The notes under the pieces: model-generated | Databases searched by the model: none | What the model saw: the letters and a program-made list of their open reading frames with translations, nothing else | What the model was told of the DNA's origin: nothing | Shown: in pieces, positions 1 to 10,861 of the stretch | Position numbering within the stretch: position 1 is the first letter of the stretch | Layout: every line of letters starts with the position of its first letter | Program-made: the position numbers and the translations under genes | Source of the DNA: Formosa sp. L2A11 | Lineage (GTDB): Bacteria > Bacteroidota > Bacteroidia > Flavobacteriales > Flavobacteriaceae | Direction: 5' to 3' | DNA: 64,000 nucleotides | NCBI RefSeq assembly: GCF_009796865.1 | Contig: NZ_CP047028.1 | Span: 1,736,001-1,800,000 of the forward strand

Positions 1-1
1 G

Positions 2-1141
2 TCATTAATGATTTCTACCGTTTATGGAAAACGAATTATTGGTTTTTTACAGCGTCAGCAAGTAGGAGAAACAATTCGTGATCTAGGATTAGAAGGTCAG
101 ACAGAAAAGGCCGGGACGCCAACTATGGGTGGAATTATTATTATTCTAGCCACATTAATTCCGGTTATTTTACTGGCTAAGTTGGACAATGTTTACATCT
201 TGTTACTTATTGTAACCACCTTATGGATGGGGACTATTGGTTTTATAGATGATTATATCAAGAAATTTAAAAACGATAAAGAAGGGTTAAAAGGAAAGTT
301 TAAAGTGCTTGGCCAAGTTGGATTAGGACTTATTGTTGGAGCAACGTTATACTTTAATCCTAATGTTGCTATTAAGGAAAAATTGCCAGTAGCGCAACAG
401 CAAGAAATATTAGCAGAAAACCCAAATGCTTTACCTAGTAAGTTTTTTGCAGAAGAAGTACAGTCTACTAAAACAACAATACCTTTTGTGAAAGGAAATG
501 AGTTTGAGTATGCAGATTTAATTACGTGGATTAATCCAAGTTACGGAAAATACGCTTGGTTAATTTTTATACCGATCGTAATTTTTATCATAACAGCAGT
601 TTCTAACGGTGCTAATCTTACCGATGGAATTGATGGTTTGGCTGCAGGAACATCGGCAATTATAGTATTCACTTTGGGGATATTTGCTTGGGTTTCAGGG
701 AATATTATTTTCTCAGGTTACTTGAATATTATGTACATCCCGAGAGTTGAAGAAATTACTATTTATATCGCTGCTTTTATGGGGGCTTTAGTTGGATTCT
801 TATGGTATAATACGTATCCAGCACAAGTTTTTATGGGTGATACGGGGAGTTTAACAATTGGTGGAATTATAGCTGTAATTGCTATTGCGGTTAGAAAAGA
901 ATGGTTGATTCCTGTATTATGCGGAATCTTTTTAGCAGAAAATTTATCAGTGGTATTGCAAGTAAGTTACTTTAAATATACACGTAAAAAATATGGTGAA
1001 GGCCGACGCATTTTTAAGATGTCGCCTTTGCATCATCACTATCAGAAATCAGGATATCACGAAAGTAAGATTGTAACCCGATTTTGGATTATAGGAATTC
1101 TGTTAGCGATTATAACAATTGTAACCTTGAAAATTAGATAA
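2..1141 (+). CDS. mraY: phospho-N-acetylmuramoyl-pentapeptide transferase, 5' end outside window
   Basis: MraY makes lipid I by moving phospho-MurNAc-pentapeptide from UDP onto undecaprenyl phosphate in the inner membrane. The frame is open to the left edge (Ser-Leu precede the ATG at 8), so that ATG is internal. Bacteroidota MraY proteins are about 400-415 residues against 377 here, so roughly 30 residues of the first membrane segment are missing. Counting from the ATG at 8, visible signatures are the Asp pair in the [10 protein letters not shown] motif (about 81-82), the [12 protein letters not shown] loop (from about 203) and the HHHYQKSGY motif near the C terminus. The large periplasmic insert (about 115-175) is usual in this phylum. 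First gene of the dcw run; murD starts one base after its stop. Confidence 0.97.
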   Translation, partial: SLMISTVYGKRIIGFLQRQQVGETIRDLGLEGQTEKAGTPTMGGIIIILATLIPVILLAKLDNVYILLLIVTTLWMGTIGFIDDYIKKFKNDKEGLKGKFKVLGQVGLGLIVGATLYFNPNVAIKEKLPVAQQQEILAENPNALPSKFFAEEVQSTKTTIPFVKGNEFEYADLITWINPSYGKYAWLIFIPIVIFIITAVSNGANLTDGIDGLAAGTSAIIVFTLGIFAWVSGNIIFSGYLNIMYIPRVEEITIYIAAFMGALVGFLWYNTYPAQVFMGDTGSLTIGGIIAVIAIAVRKEWLIPVLCGIFLAENLSVVLQVSYFKYTRKKYGEGRRIFKMSPLHHHYQKSGYHESKIVTRFWIIGILLAIITIVTLKIR

Positions 1142-1142
1142 T

Positions 1143-2474
1143 ATGAAAAGGTTGGTCATTCTTGGAGGAGGAGAAAGTGGTGTAGGAACAGCGCTTTTAG
1201 GAAAAGAAAAAGGATTTGACGTGTTTGTTTCCGATAAGGGAAAAATAAAAGAAAAGTATAAAGACGTTCTAATACATAATGAGATTGCTTGGGAGGAACT
1301 ACAGCATACAGAAGCTAAAATTCTGAATGCGGATGTGGTTATGAAAAGCCCCGGGATTCCAGATAAAGTGCCTTTGGTAAAACAATTAGTTGAAAAAGGG
1401 GTGCCTGTAATTTCAGAAATTGAATTTGCAGCTCAATTTACAACAGCAACACTTGTTGGGATTACCGGAAGTAATGGTAAAACAACAACAGCAACACTAG
1501 CGTATTATATTCTAAAACAAGAATTAGATGTGGGGTTAGCTGGGAATATTGGAGACAGTTTCGCAAAGCAGGTTTTAGAAGATGATTTTAAAAACTATGT
1601 GCTTGAGATTAGTAGTTTTCAGTTGGATGGTGTGGTAGATTTTAAACCACATATTGCAGTAATTACCAATATTACACCAGATCATTTAGATCGGTATAAT
1701 TATAATTTTGAAGAGTATATCGCTTCAAAGTTTAGAATTGCAATGAATCAGACAAAAGAAGATTATTTGATTTATGATGCAGATGATCCCGTGTTAGTTG
1801 ATTGGTTGGATAAGCATCCTGTAAAATCACAATTATTGCCGTTTTCATTAGATAAAACAATAGAGAATGGCGCGTATTTAGATCAAGATAATATTAAAAT
1901 AACAATAGATAATAACCAGATAATTATGTCAGCAAGAGACTTAGCATTAGAAGGAAAACATAATGTTAAAAATGCAATGGCTGCATCAACAGTAGCGCAC
2001 TTATTAAAAATAAGAAAGCAGACCATTCGTGAAAGTTTAGAAAATTTTCAAGGTGTAGAGCATCGTTTAGAACAGGTGTTAAAAATTAACAAGGTTCAAT
2101 ATATTAACGATTCTAAGGCAACAAATGTAAATGCTACATATTATGCTTTAGAAAGTGTATCTGCGCCAACAGTTTGGATTGTTGGAGGTGTAGATAAAGG
2201 GAATAACTATGAAGCGTTATTTCCGTTTGTAAATACAAAAGTGAAAGCGATTATTTGTTTGGGTGTAAACAACGAGAAATTGTTGCAAAACTTTAGCAAT
2301 ATGGTAGATGTTATTGTTGAAACACAATTTATGAGCGAAGCTGTTAAAGTGGCTTATAAAATAGCAGAAGCAGGTGATAATGTATTGTTGTCTCCGGCGT
2401 GTGCTAGTTTCGATTTATTTGAGAGTTATGAAGATAGAGGAAGACAATTTAAAGAAGCTGTAAGGAATTTATAA
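1143..2474 (+). CDS. murD: UDP-N-acetylmuramoylalanine--D-glutamate ligase
   Basis: Cytoplasmic ATP-dependent ligase that adds D-glutamate to UDP-MurNAc-L-Ala. The 443-residue length is normal for the family. It shows an N-terminal Rossmann-like glycine motif (residues 7-15), the Mur ligase P-loop GITGSNGKTTT (about 106-116), the NITPDHLDRY motif in the middle domain and the HRLE/NDSKATN motifs that open the C-terminal domain. Its stop codon overlaps the ftsW start by one base (TAATG), which suggests translational coupling. The ATG at 1143 is the only sensible start because it follows the mraY stop directly. Confidence 0.97.
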   Translation: MKRLVILGGGESGVGTALLGKEKGFDVFVSDKGKIKEKYKDVLIHNEIAWEELQHTEAKILNADVVMKSPGIPDKVPLVKQLVEKGVPVISEIEFAAQFTTATLVGITGSNGKTTTATLAYYILKQELDVGLAGNIGDSFAKQVLEDDFKNYVLEISSFQLDGVVDFKPHIAVITNITPDHLDRYNYNFEEYIASKFRIAMNQTKEDYLIYDADDPVLVDWLDKHPVKSQLLPFSLDKTIENGAYLDQDNIKITIDNNQIIMSARDLALEGKHNVKNAMAASTVAHLLKIRKQTIRESLENFQGVEHRLEQVLKINKVQYINDSKATNVNATYYALESVSAPTVWIVGGVDKGNNYEALFPFVNTKVKAIICLGVNNEKLLQNFSNMVDVIVETQFMSEAVKVAYKIAEAGDNVLLSPACASFDLFESYEDRGRQFKEAVRNL

Positions 2475-3670
2475 TGCAAGAGTTTTTTGATAAATTAAAA
2501 GGAGATCGTTCCATTTGGGCTATTGCTGCACTGTTAGCATTATTCTCATTTTTACCGGTGTATAGTGCGGCAAGTAATTTGGCGTATATGCGAGGTAGCG
2601 GTAGTACTTTTGCTTTTTTTTTAAAACATTTCATGCATTTAAGTGTTGGTTTTTTTATAACCTATGTTGTTCATCTTATGCCATATCGCTATTTAAAAGG
2701 GCTTTCTATGATTTTTATTCCTGTGGCGCTAGTATTGTTAGGTGTTACTATGCTGCAAGGAACGACTATAGATGGTGCTAATGCGAGTAGATGGATACAG
2801 ATTCCTATTGTAGGAATGTCGTTTCAAACATCAACATTTGCATCTGTAATTTTAATGGTATATGTCGCGAGATATATGTCTAAAATGGAAGATAAACCTA
2901 TTACGTTAAAAGAATCTGTTCTGCCGTTATGGGTGCCTGTTTTTTTAGTGCTTAGTTTAATTTTACCAGCTAATTTTTCGACAGCTGCATTAATTTTTTT
3001 AACAGTATTAATCTTGGTGTTTTTAGGGGGGTATCCTATTAAGTATTTGGTGTTTATTTTAAGTCTAGGTATACTGTCTTTAGCGATGTTTGTTTTGGTA
3101 GCTAAGGCATTTCCAGATGCGATGCCAAACCGTGTAGATACATGGATGAGTCGTATTGAGAACTTCTCTAACGGAGAAGATACAGAAGAAGATTATCAAA
3201 TAGAAAAAGCTAAGATTGCGATAGCATCAGGCGGAATTCATGGATTAGGACCAGGTAAAAGTGTTCAGAAAAACTTTTTACCACAATCGTCATCCGATTT
3301 TATATATGCCATTATTATTGAAGAATATGGTTTAATTGGAGGTGTTATTTTAATGGCAGTGTATCTGTGGTTTTTAGTACGAGTAATTATTGTGTCGCAT
3401 CAGGCAAAAACAATTTTTGGAACACTTGTTGTTTTGGGAGTAGGTTTGCCAATCGTGATTCAAGCATTAATAAATATGGCTGTAGCTGTAGAGTTGTTTC
3501 CTGTAACAGGGCAAACGCTTCCGTTAATTAGTAGTGGAGGAACATCTATTTGGATGACATGTTTATCTGTAGGAATTATTTTAGGAGTGAGTGCCAGAAG
3601 TGAAGCTTCTGCAAAAGAAGAAAAAATAGACGAAGAAAATCCGTTAGAAATTTTATCGGAAGCAATATAA
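2474..3670 (+). CDS. ftsW: SEDS-family peptidoglycan polymerase FtsW
   Basis: Integral membrane SEDS protein, the septal glycosyltransferase that polymerises lipid II with its partner class B PBP. The 398-residue protein has about ten hydrophobic segments and ends with the conserved [11 protein letters not shown] region followed by a short acidic, lysine-rich cytoplasmic tail. Position between murD and murG is the standard dcw place for FtsW rather than RodA. It overlaps murD and murG by one base on each side (TAATG at both junctions). Confidence 0.96.
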   Translation: MQEFFDKLKGDRSIWAIAALLALFSFLPVYSAASNLAYMRGSGSTFAFFLKHFMHLSVGFFITYVVHLMPYRYLKGLSMIFIPVALVLLGVTMLQGTTIDGANASRWIQIPIVGMSFQTSTFASVILMVYVARYMSKMEDKPITLKESVLPLWVPVFLVLSLILPANFSTAALIFLTVLILVFLGGYPIKYLVFILSLGILSLAMFVLVAKAFPDAMPNRVDTWMSRIENFSNGEDTEEDYQIEKAKIAIASGGIHGLGPGKSVQKNFLPQSSSDFIYAIIIEEYGLIGGVILMAVYLWFLVRVIIVSHQAKTIFGTLVVLGVGLPIVIQALINMAVAVELFPVTGQTLPLISSGGTSIWMTCLSVGIILGVSARSEASAKEEKIDEENPLEILSEAI

Positions 3671-4767
3671 TGAGTAAAACGTATCGTATCATATTATCAG
3701 GAGGTGGAACCGGCGGACATATTTATCCGGCGATTGCCATTGCAAACGAATTAAAACGACGTTATCCAGACGCGCAGTTTCTTTTTGTGGGCGCAAAAGA
3801 TAGAATGGAGATGGAGAAAGTGCCACAAGCTGGTTACGATATTAAAGGGTTGTGGATTTCTGGAATTCAGCGCGAATTAACGCTAAAGAATTTCATGTTT
3901 CCATTTAAACTAATAAGTAGTTTGTTTGCTGCAAGAAAAATTATAAAACAATTTAAGCCTGATGTAGTTATTGGAACTGGCGGATTCGCTAGCGGACCAT
4001 TATTGCAAATGGCATCAGGGAAAAATATTCCAAGTTTAATACAGGAACAGAATTCTTTTCCGGGGATAACAAATAAATTGTTGTCTAAGAAGGTTCAGAA
4101 AATTTGTGTGGCTTACGATGGTTTAGAGCGATTTTTTCCGAAGCAAAAAATTATTAAAACGGGAAATCCTGTGCGTGAAGGGTTGTTAGATATTCAGTCT
4201 AAAAGAGAAGAAGCAAAAGCATTCTTTAAATTGGTGCCAGAAAAAAAGACACTACTAATTTTAGGAGGAAGTTTAGGCTCTAAACGTATAAACGAACTGA
4301 TAGAAAAGGAAATTGATTATTTACAAACACGTAATGTTCAAATTATCTGGCAATGTGGGAAGCTGTATTACGAGGCTTATAAAATTAATGGTAATACTAA
4401 AAATGTTCAGGTTCATGCCTATTTAAATAACATGGATTTTGCCTATGCGGCAGCAGATGTTATTATTTCTAGAGCAGGAGCAAGTTCGGTTTCAGAATTA
4501 TGTATTGTTGGTAAGCCGGTTATTTTTATTCCGTCTCCCAATGTTGCAGAAGACCACCAGACAAAGAATGCGATGTCTATTGTAAAGGAAAATGCAGCCT
4601 TGTTAATTAAGGAAAGTGATTTAGATGTCGATTTCGAAAATAAGTTTTCTCAATTAATTGAGTCCAAAGAAAAACAAAACGCCTTAGGCGAAAACATAAA
4701 GAAATTAGCATTAGTTAATGCCACAAAAGACATTGCAAACGAAGTAGAAAAATTATTAAACATTTAA
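3670..4767 (+). CDS. murG: UDP-GlcNAc:lipid I N-acetylglucosaminyltransferase
   Basis: Peripheral inner-membrane glycosyltransferase (GT28) that turns lipid I into lipid II. The N terminus carries the glycine-rich lipid/acceptor loop [12 protein letters not shown] (about 9-20). A second glycine loop [10 protein letters not shown] opens the C-terminal domain, and the UDP-GlcNAc site is seen as [21 protein letters not shown] with a following EDHQTKNA. The 365-residue length is typical. murC begins at the very next base. Confidence 0.97.
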   Translation: MSKTYRIILSGGGTGGHIYPAIAIANELKRRYPDAQFLFVGAKDRMEMEKVPQAGYDIKGLWISGIQRELTLKNFMFPFKLISSLFAARKIIKQFKPDVVIGTGGFASGPLLQMASGKNIPSLIQEQNSFPGITNKLLSKKVQKICVAYDGLERFFPKQKIIKTGNPVREGLLDIQSKREEAKAFFKLVPEKKTLLILGGSLGSKRINELIEKEIDYLQTRNVQIIWQCGKLYYEAYKINGNTKNVQVHAYLNNMDFAYAAADVIISRAGASSVSELCIVGKPVIFIPSPNVAEDHQTKNAMSIVKENAALLIKESDLDVDFENKFSQLIESKEKQNALGENIKKLALVNATKDIANEVEKLLNI

Positions 4768-6120
4768 ATGAACCTAAACAGCATAGATAACGTATATTTT
4801 ATAGGAATTGGCGGAATTGGCATGAGCGCTTTAGCTCGCTATTTCAAAGCCAATAACAAGCGCGTTGCTGGGTACGATAAAACGCCTAGCGATGTTACGC
4901 GTGCTTTGGAATCTCTGGGTATAGATGTTCATTTTAACGATTCTATTGCAAATGTAGATGGTGCTTTTTTAAATTACGATACTACTTTGGTAGTGTATAC
5001 GCCGGCAATTCCTAAAGATAATATGGAGTTGGTGTATTTTAAAAATGAGAAAAGTTTTAGTGTTTTAAAGCGTTCGGAGGTTTTAGGATTAGTTACTAAA
5101 AATACGTTTTGTTTAGCGGTTGCAGGAACGCATGGAAAAACAACAACGTCTAGTATTCTTGCTCATTTAATGTACGAGTGTAATGTGCCTGTTACTGGGT
5201 TTTTAGGAGGAATAAGTGAGAATTATAATTCGAATTATATTTCTAAAGGGACAGAAGTTTCTGTGGTTGAGGCAGATGAATTTGATCGTTCGTTCTTAAC
5301 CTTATCTCCGGATATTGCTTGTATTACATCTATGGATGCAGATCACTTAGATATTTATGGTGAAGCTAAAGCGTTGGAAGAATCTTTTGTAGATTTTTCA
5401 AAAAAAATAAAAGAGAATGGCAAGCTATTTGTAAAAAACGGATTGCCAATTAAAGGAATAACATACGGTATAGAAGATGATTCTGATTATACCGCAGAGA
5501 ATATAAAAATTGAAAACGGAACGTATGTGTTTGATGTGAAAACGCCAAATACTGTTATTAAAAATATTCAATTTAACCTGCCGGGAAGACATAATTTGTC
5601 CAATGCATTAATAGCCTTGGCAATGGCTGTCGAGTATGGTTGTTCTGAGTTAAAGTTAGTCAAAGCTTTAGCTTTATACAAAGGGGTTAAAAGACGTTTT
5701 ACATACCAAATTAAAACAGATGGTTTGGTTTTTGTAGACGATTATGCACATCATCCAGAAGAGATTAATGCCGTGCATCAGGCTGTTAGGGAGATGTATG
5801 CTGGGAAAAAAGTGTTAGCTGTATTTCAGCCACATTTATTTAGCAGAACACGTGATTTTGCAGATGAATTTGCTAAAAGTTTATCTCAGTTTGATCAAGT
5901 TTTATTGTTAGATATTTATCCAGCAAGAGAATTACCAATTGATGGTGTAACGTCTGAATGGTTGTTAGAAAAAATTAAAAACGAAAACAAAGAATTGGTG
6001 TCAAAATCAGATCTTATTTCAAAAATATTAGCCAGCGATGCAGATGTCATAATTACTATGGGTGCTGGAGATATAGGAGTAGAAGTTGAATCTATTAAAA
6101 CCGCATTATATGGCAAATAA
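4768..6120 (+). CDS. murC: UDP-N-acetylmuramate--L-alanine ligase
   Basis: First amino-acid-adding Mur ligase, joining L-Ala to UDP-MurNAc in the cytoplasm. It shows the N-terminal GIGGIGMSALA motif (13-23), the P-loop AGTHGKTTTSS (about 119-129), a DADHLDIYG segment and the YAHHPEEI motif of the C-terminal domain. The 450-residue length fits. The downstream ftsQ start lies inside its last codons, an 11-base overlap. Confidence 0.97.
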   Translation: MNLNSIDNVYFIGIGGIGMSALARYFKANNKRVAGYDKTPSDVTRALESLGIDVHFNDSIANVDGAFLNYDTTLVVYTPAIPKDNMELVYFKNEKSFSVLKRSEVLGLVTKNTFCLAVAGTHGKTTTSSILAHLMYECNVPVTGFLGGISENYNSNYISKGTEVSVVEADEFDRSFLTLSPDIACITSMDADHLDIYGEAKALEESFVDFSKKIKENGKLFVKNGLPIKGITYGIEDDSDYTAENIKIENGTYVFDVKTPNTVIKNIQFNLPGRHNLSNALIALAMAVEYGCSELKLVKALALYKGVKRRFTYQIKTDGLVFVDDYAHHPEEINAVHQAVREMYAGKKVLAVFQPHLFSRTRDFADEFAKSLSQFDQVLLLDIYPARELPIDGVTSEWLLEKIKNENKELVSKSDLISKILASDADVIITMGAGDIGVEVESIKTALYGK

Positions 6121-6835
6121 GATACATTGGGGTTTTGTTAAATTGGTTCTGTTAACAGGATTAGTGTTGTTTCTGTTCGCTTTTGCTTCGGTAAGAAATG
6201 GACATAGAAAAGTGTCTGAACCTGCGATTCATTTTCAGGGAGATAACAATTTATATCTCACGCGCGAAAATGTTAGTAACTTGTTAATACAAAATGAGAA
6301 AGAGGTTTTTAATATGGATAAAGAAGCTCTAGATTTGAACACCTTAGAATTTGCCCTGAATTCTAACCAGTTTATCAAGTCTGCTCAAGTTTATATTGAT
6401 GTAAACGGCTTATTAACAGCAGATATTGAACAAAAAAAACCTATAGCTCGCGTACAAGACGAGTCGTCTTTTTATATAGACGACCAAGGTGGTTACATGC
6501 CATTATCGTCTAATTACACTGCGAGAGTCCCTTTTGTTGTTGGACATATTGAGAAAAATAATATGAGTACTATTTTTAAGATTGCTCAGAAAGTTTATAA
6601 TGATATTTTTTTAAAGACACATGTTGTAGAGATTCATCAAGATGAAAACTTCAAGGTGTCTTTAAAGTTAAGACAACACCGTTTCGATGTGTATTTAGGA
6701 GATTTAAGTCAGTTAGACAAAAAAATAAATAATCTTAAAGTTTTTTATAAGAAGGCTTTAAAGGAGGATACTCTTGACGATTATAAGATTATTAATTTGC
6801 AATTCGATAACCAAGTGGTGTGCACCAAAAACTAA
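6110..6835 (+). CDS. ftsQ: cell division protein FtsQ
   Basis: Bitopic inner-membrane divisome protein. I take the ATG at 6110 (MANKIHWGF...) as the start, giving 241 residues. A TTG at 6086 lies further inside murC and would add eight residues with no hydrophobic signal value. One membrane segment (about residues 8-28) is followed by a POTRA-like/FtsQ beta domain with the usual weak conservation. The call therefore rests largely on gene order between murC and ftsA. It overlaps murC by 11 bases and ends three bases before the ftsA start. Confidence 0.9.
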   Translation: MANKIHWGFVKLVLLTGLVLFLFAFASVRNGHRKVSEPAIHFQGDNNLYLTRENVSNLLIQNEKEVFNMDKEALDLNTLEFALNSNQFIKSAQVYIDVNGLLTADIEQKKPIARVQDESSFYIDDQGGYMPLSSNYTARVPFVVGHIEKNNMSTIFKIAQKVYNDIFLKTHVVEIHQDENFKVSLKLRQHRFDVYLGDLSQLDKKINNLKVFYKKALKEDTLDDYKIINLQFDNQVVCTKN

Positions 6836-6838
6836 ACT

Positions 6839-8188
6839 ATGGAACATAATATAGCAGTTGGATTAGATATTGGAACCACAAAAATTGTGGCAATGATTGG
6901 TCGTAAGAATGATTACGGGAAATTAGAAATTTTAGGAATAGGACGCTCTAAAAGTTTGGGTGTGCATCGTGGTGTGGTTAGTAATATTACACAAACCATA
7001 CAGTCTATACAACAGGCAGTACAAGAAGCAGAAGCTTCTGCGGGTAATAAAATTGAAGGTGTAACTGTAGGTATTGCGGGTCAGCATATTCGTAGTTTAC
7101 AACATAGCGATTATATTACGCGACCTAATTCTGAGACGGTTATTGATGAAACTGATATTGATAAATTAATTAACCAAGTGCATAAATTGGTTATGCTTCC
7201 TGGAGAAGAAATTATTCATGTTTTACCACAAGAATATAAAATTGATGGTCAAGCAGAAATAAAAGAACCAATAGGTATGCATGGTGGACGTTTAGAAGCC
7301 AATTTCCATGTTGTTGTTGGTCAAGTATCATCAATTAGAAATATTGGGCGTTGTATTAAAAGTGCCGATTTAGAGTTAGAGCGTTTAACGTTAGAGCCTT
7401 TAGCTTCGGCAAATGCCGTATTAAGCCAAGAGGAAAAAGAAGCTGGTGTAGCACTTATCGATATAGGAGGTGGTACAACAGATTTAGCTGTTTTTAAAGA
7501 TGGTATTATTCGCCATACAGCGGTTATTCCTTTTGGTGGTAATGTAATCACAGAAGATATTAAGGAAGGTTGTTCTATTATTGAAAAACAAGCCGAGTTA
7601 TTAAAAATAAAATTTGGTTCTGCATGGCCGGGAGAAAATAAAGACAACGAGATTGTTTCTATTCCTGGATTAAGAGGTAGAGAGCCAAAAGAAATTACAC
7701 TGAAAAATTTATCTAAAATTATTCATGCACGTGTAGTTGAAATCGTAGAGCAAGTATTTTTAGAAATTAAAAATTACGGTCACGAAGAACAAAAGAAAAA
7801 ATTAATTGCAGGAATTGTGTTAACCGGTGGTGGAGCGCAATTAAAACATTTAAAGCAATTAGTAGAATATATCACTGGAATGGATACCAGAATAGGATAT
7901 CCTAACGAACATTTAGCAGGCGATAGTAATGAAGATATTACAAGTCCGTTATACGCAACTAGTGTTGGTTTAGTTTTAGATGGATTAAAACATCAAGAAC
8001 GCAAACAAAGAGAAGCTAGAATTGAAGAAATTGAGCAAGAGGAAATTAAACAACCCGAAGCCATTTCAGAAGAAGTTCTAGAAGAAAAGGAGGAGTTGAA
8101 AGAAACGCGACCAGAAAGAAGGGAGCGCAGAAATTTTTTGGACAAGTTTACAGACAAGATCAAGGATTTTTTGGACAACGCAGAGTAG
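6839..8188 (+). CDS. ftsA: cell division protein FtsA
   Basis: Actin-fold ATPase that tethers FtsZ to the membrane. The phosphate-1 motif GLDIGTTKIVAMIG is at the N terminus (about 8-21), the phosphate-2 motif ALIDIGGGTTDLAVF is mid-protein, and the adenosine motif GIVLTGGGAQL is near residue 325. After the core there is a charged, Glu-rich linker (about 385-425), then a C-terminal stretch FLDKFTDKIKDFLDNAE that reads as the amphipathic membrane-targeting helix. A 91-bp gap without other features separates it from ftsZ. Confidence 0.97.
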   Translation: MEHNIAVGLDIGTTKIVAMIGRKNDYGKLEILGIGRSKSLGVHRGVVSNITQTIQSIQQAVQEAEASAGNKIEGVTVGIAGQHIRSLQHSDYITRPNSETVIDETDIDKLINQVHKLVMLPGEEIIHVLPQEYKIDGQAEIKEPIGMHGGRLEANFHVVVGQVSSIRNIGRCIKSADLELERLTLEPLASANAVLSQEEKEAGVALIDIGGGTTDLAVFKDGIIRHTAVIPFGGNVITEDIKEGCSIIEKQAELLKIKFGSAWPGENKDNEIVSIPGLRGREPKEITLKNLSKIIHARVVEIVEQVFLEIKNYGHEEQKKKLIAGIVLTGGGAQLKHLKQLVEYITGMDTRIGYPNEHLAGDSNEDITSPLYATSVGLVLDGLKHQERKQREARIEEIEQEEIKQPEAISEEVLEEKEELKETRPERRERRNFLDKFTDKIKDFLDNAE

Positions 8189-8279
8189 TAAAAAAGATAC
8201 GCAATATAATTAAGCAGATATTGCTATACATAAGAAATTAAAGACAAAAGTTAAGATTAAACCCAGTAAAAAAGAATTT

Positions 8280-10271
8280 ATGAGCAGCAACAAAGAATTC
8301 GCAAGTATCTCATTTGATTTACCAAAGAACCAATCAAATGTAATTAAAGTTATTGGTGTTGGTGGTGGTGGTAGTAACGCTATCAACCACATGTTCCAAC
8401 AAGGTATAAAAGGAGTAGATTTTGTAATCTGTAATACAGATGCACAAGCACTTCAAAACAGTGGCGTTCCAAATAAAATTCAGTTAGGATTAGATCTAAC
8501 CGAAGGATTGGGAGCGGGAGCTAATCCTGAAATAGGGGCCCAATCTGCAATAGAAAGTCACGACGACTTAAAACGCATGTTGGATACCAATACAAAAATG
8601 ATTTTTATAACTGCTGGAATGGGTGGTGGTACAGGTACTGGAGCTGCACCAATCATTGCTAAAATGGCAAAAGATTTAGATGTCTTAACTGTTGGTATTG
8701 TTACTATGCCTTTTCAATTTGAAGGTAAAATGCGTAACGAACAAGCTCAAAAAGGAATTGAAAAATTACGTAATGTAGTCGATTCTTTAATTGTGATTAA
8801 TAACAATAAACTTCGTGAAGTTTACGGAAATCTTGGTTTTAAAGCAGGATTCTCTAAAGCAGATGAAGTGTTGGCTACTGCTGCTCGTGGTATAGCTGAA
8901 GTTATTACACATCACTACACACAAAACATTGATTTACGTGATGCCAAAACGGTATTAAGTAATAGTGGTTCTGCTATAATGGGGTCTTCAATTTCTTCTG
9001 GTCAAAACAGAGCGAAAGACGCTATTATGAAAGCTTTAGATTCTCCGTTATTAAACGATAATAAAATTCAAGGTGCCAAAAATGTATTGTTGCTAATTGT
9101 TTCTGGTGCACAAGAAATTACTATTGATGAGATTGGAGAAATTAACGATCATATCCAGAGTGAAGCTGGTCATGGTGCTAACATTATTATGGGTGTTGGT
9201 GAAGACGAATCTTTAGACGAGTCTATTGCTGTAACTATTATTGCTACTGGTTTTAATTTAGATCAGCAAGACGAAATTTCTAATACAGAGGCTAAAAAAG
9301 TAATTCACGCTTTAGAAGAAGAACAAAGCTTAGAGAAACAAGAGTCTAGTAAAGTAGATCGTGAGCCTGCTATTATTACACCCAGTATTGAATTAAATGT
9401 TGAAAAAGCTCCAGAAGTTGTAAGACATACTTTAGATATAAATGATTTAGAAGATTTTGATGCTCCTGTGAAAAAGGAAACACCAAAACCTGAAAACACT
9501 ATGGATATCGTTCCAACTACTGAAGCTATAAAAAATATAGAAGTTAACCTAGATCAGTTTCCAGACTTAAACATAGATGCAAAAGACTTTGTTTTTACAG
9601 AAGTAAAAAATAATAAAGTTGATCCAGCACCGGTAGAAGACGAAGAAAAACAAATTACGTTAACCTTCGATATGCCATTACAACATGGTCAGAAAACAAA
9701 TGTACCTCAAGACGAATCTAAAACGGTTATTAAACATGCTTTAGAAGATACAGATGCAGTTAAAAATGCACCAGTAAAAGAGTATGTAGAACTCGTAAAC
9801 GTAACAGAATCTAGTAATAAAGGTGAAGTTAGATACGTACTTGATGACTATGAAGAGCAAGAGAAAAAAATAGCTGTTAAGCAAGACAAGAAGGTTGTAG
9901 AAGATGAGACGTTGAATAACTTTGATCAGGAAGTTAGTTTTATTAAAAAAGAGGCACCTGCAGAACCTGTAAAAGCGGCTCCGCAAACGCATTCAGAACC
10001 AATCGATCCTATGAATACGCCAATTTCAGAAATGCTTAAAGAGCGTGCAGCAGAACGTCGTAGAAAAATGAAAGATTTTAACTATAAATTCAATACATCA
10101 AAAATTGAAGAAATAGAGAAAGTTCCTGCTTACAAACGTCAAGGTGTAAGCTTAGATGAAACACAACATTCTTCAGAAAATAATATGTCTGGAACAAGCT
10201 TAAGTGTAGACGATAATAATGATATTCAGTTAAGAAGTAACAACTCATTCTTACACGATAATGTAGATTAA
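8280..10271 (+). CDS. ftsZ: cell division GTPase FtsZ with long C-terminal linker
   Basis: Tubulin-like GTPase that forms the Z ring. GTP-binding features are GVGGGGSNAINHM (about 26-38) and the tubulin signature GGGTGTGAAP (115-124). The globular core ends near residue 320. At 663 residues the protein is much longer than the roughly 380 of E. coli FtsZ: about 300 residues of acidic, low-complexity linker follow, ending in a conserved-looking tail (RSNNSFLHDNVD). Long linkers are common in Bacteroidota. Last gene of the dcw run; a strong terminator follows 35 bases after the stop. Confidence 0.97.
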   Translation: MSSNKEFASISFDLPKNQSNVIKVIGVGGGGSNAINHMFQQGIKGVDFVICNTDAQALQNSGVPNKIQLGLDLTEGLGAGANPEIGAQSAIESHDDLKRMLDTNTKMIFITAGMGGGTGTGAAPIIAKMAKDLDVLTVGIVTMPFQFEGKMRNEQAQKGIEKLRNVVDSLIVINNNKLREVYGNLGFKAGFSKADEVLATAARGIAEVITHHYTQNIDLRDAKTVLSNSGSAIMGSSISSGQNRAKDAIMKALDSPLLNDNKIQGAKNVLLLIVSGAQEITIDEIGEINDHIQSEAGHGANIIMGVGEDESLDESIAVTIIATGFNLDQQDEISNTEAKKVIHALEEEQSLEKQESSKVDREPAIITPSIELNVEKAPEVVRHTLDINDLEDFDAPVKKETPKPENTMDIVPTTEAIKNIEVNLDQFPDLNIDAKDFVFTEVKNNKVDPAPVEDEEKQITLTFDMPLQHGQKTNVPQDESKTVIKHALEDTDAVKNAPVKEYVELVNVTESSNKGEVRYVLDDYEEQEKKIAVKQDKKVVEDETLNNFDQEVSFIKKEAPAEPVKAAPQTHSEPIDPMNTPISEMLKERAAERRRKMKDFNYKFNTSKIEEIEKVPAYKRQGVSLDETQHSSENNMSGTSLSVDDNNDIQLRSNNSFLHDNVD

Positions 10272-10305
10272 TTTAATCGGAAAAATTAATTCACAATTTA
10301 GTTTT

Positions 10306-10345
10306 AAACCCAAAAACTCTATGAGCTTTTTGGGTTTTTCTTTTT
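10306..10345 (+). terminator. Rho-independent terminator of the dcw cluster
   Basis: AAACCCAAAAACTC pairs with GAG-TTTTTGGGTTT across a TAT loop with one bulged C, and a T-rich run follows. It lies between the ftsZ stop and the YqeY-like gene. Confidence 0.85.
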
Positions 10346-10367
10346 ATCTTAGCAAGAAATTTAAATA

Positions 10368-10817
10368 ATGGGTTTACAACAAGATATCATGACTGCTATG
10401 AAGGCTGCCATGAAAGCAAAAGACCAAACAGCATTATCTGCTTTAAGAGCAGTAAAAGCTGAGTTATTATTAGCACAAACAGAAACAGGTTCTAAAGAAG
10501 AAATTACCGAAGAACATGAAATTCAAATTTTATCTAAATTAGTCAAGCAACGTAAGGATAGTGCGACTATTTATACCGAACAAAATCGATCTGATTTGGC
10601 AGAACCAGAACTAGCACAAGCAGAAGTTATTAGTCAGTTTTTACCAGAACAATTAAGTGAAGAAGCAATAGAAAAAGTAGTTGTAGATACTATTGCTAAA
10701 GTAGGCGCTGTTGGTATGAAAGATATGGGAAAAGTTATGGGTATTGTTAATAAAGAATTAGCAGGAAAAGCCGATGGTAAAACCATTTCAACTTTAGTTA
10801 AAAAGAACCTCGTTTAG
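10368..10817 (+). CDS. GatB/YqeY domain-containing protein
   Basis: A 149-residue cytoplasmic protein of the YqeY family, related to the C-terminal tRNA-binding domain of the GatB amidotransferase subunit. The family pattern is visible: an N-terminal helix ending ALRAVKAEL, a charged middle, QFLPEQLSEE, and the GMKDMGKVMGIVNKELAGKADG segment near the end. Function in free-standing form is not established; a role in tRNA amidation or tRNA handling is only a family-level guess. It has its own transcription unit after the dcw terminator and is followed by tRNA-Arg. Confidence 0.93.
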   Translation: MGLQQDIMTAMKAAMKAKDQTALSALRAVKAELLLAQTETGSKEEITEEHEIQILSKLVKQRKDSATIYTEQNRSDLAEPELAQAEVISQFLPEQLSEEAIEKVVVDTIAKVGAVGMKDMGKVMGIVNKELAGKADGKTISTLVKKNLV

Positions 10818-10861
10818 GTTTAAAAATATAATTAATATATTCCTGTTTATGCAGGAATAAT

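Noticed and set aside
7321-7647. 108-codon minus-strand frame inside ftsA
   Set aside because: Antisense to conserved ftsA nucleotide-binding motifs; no independent support.
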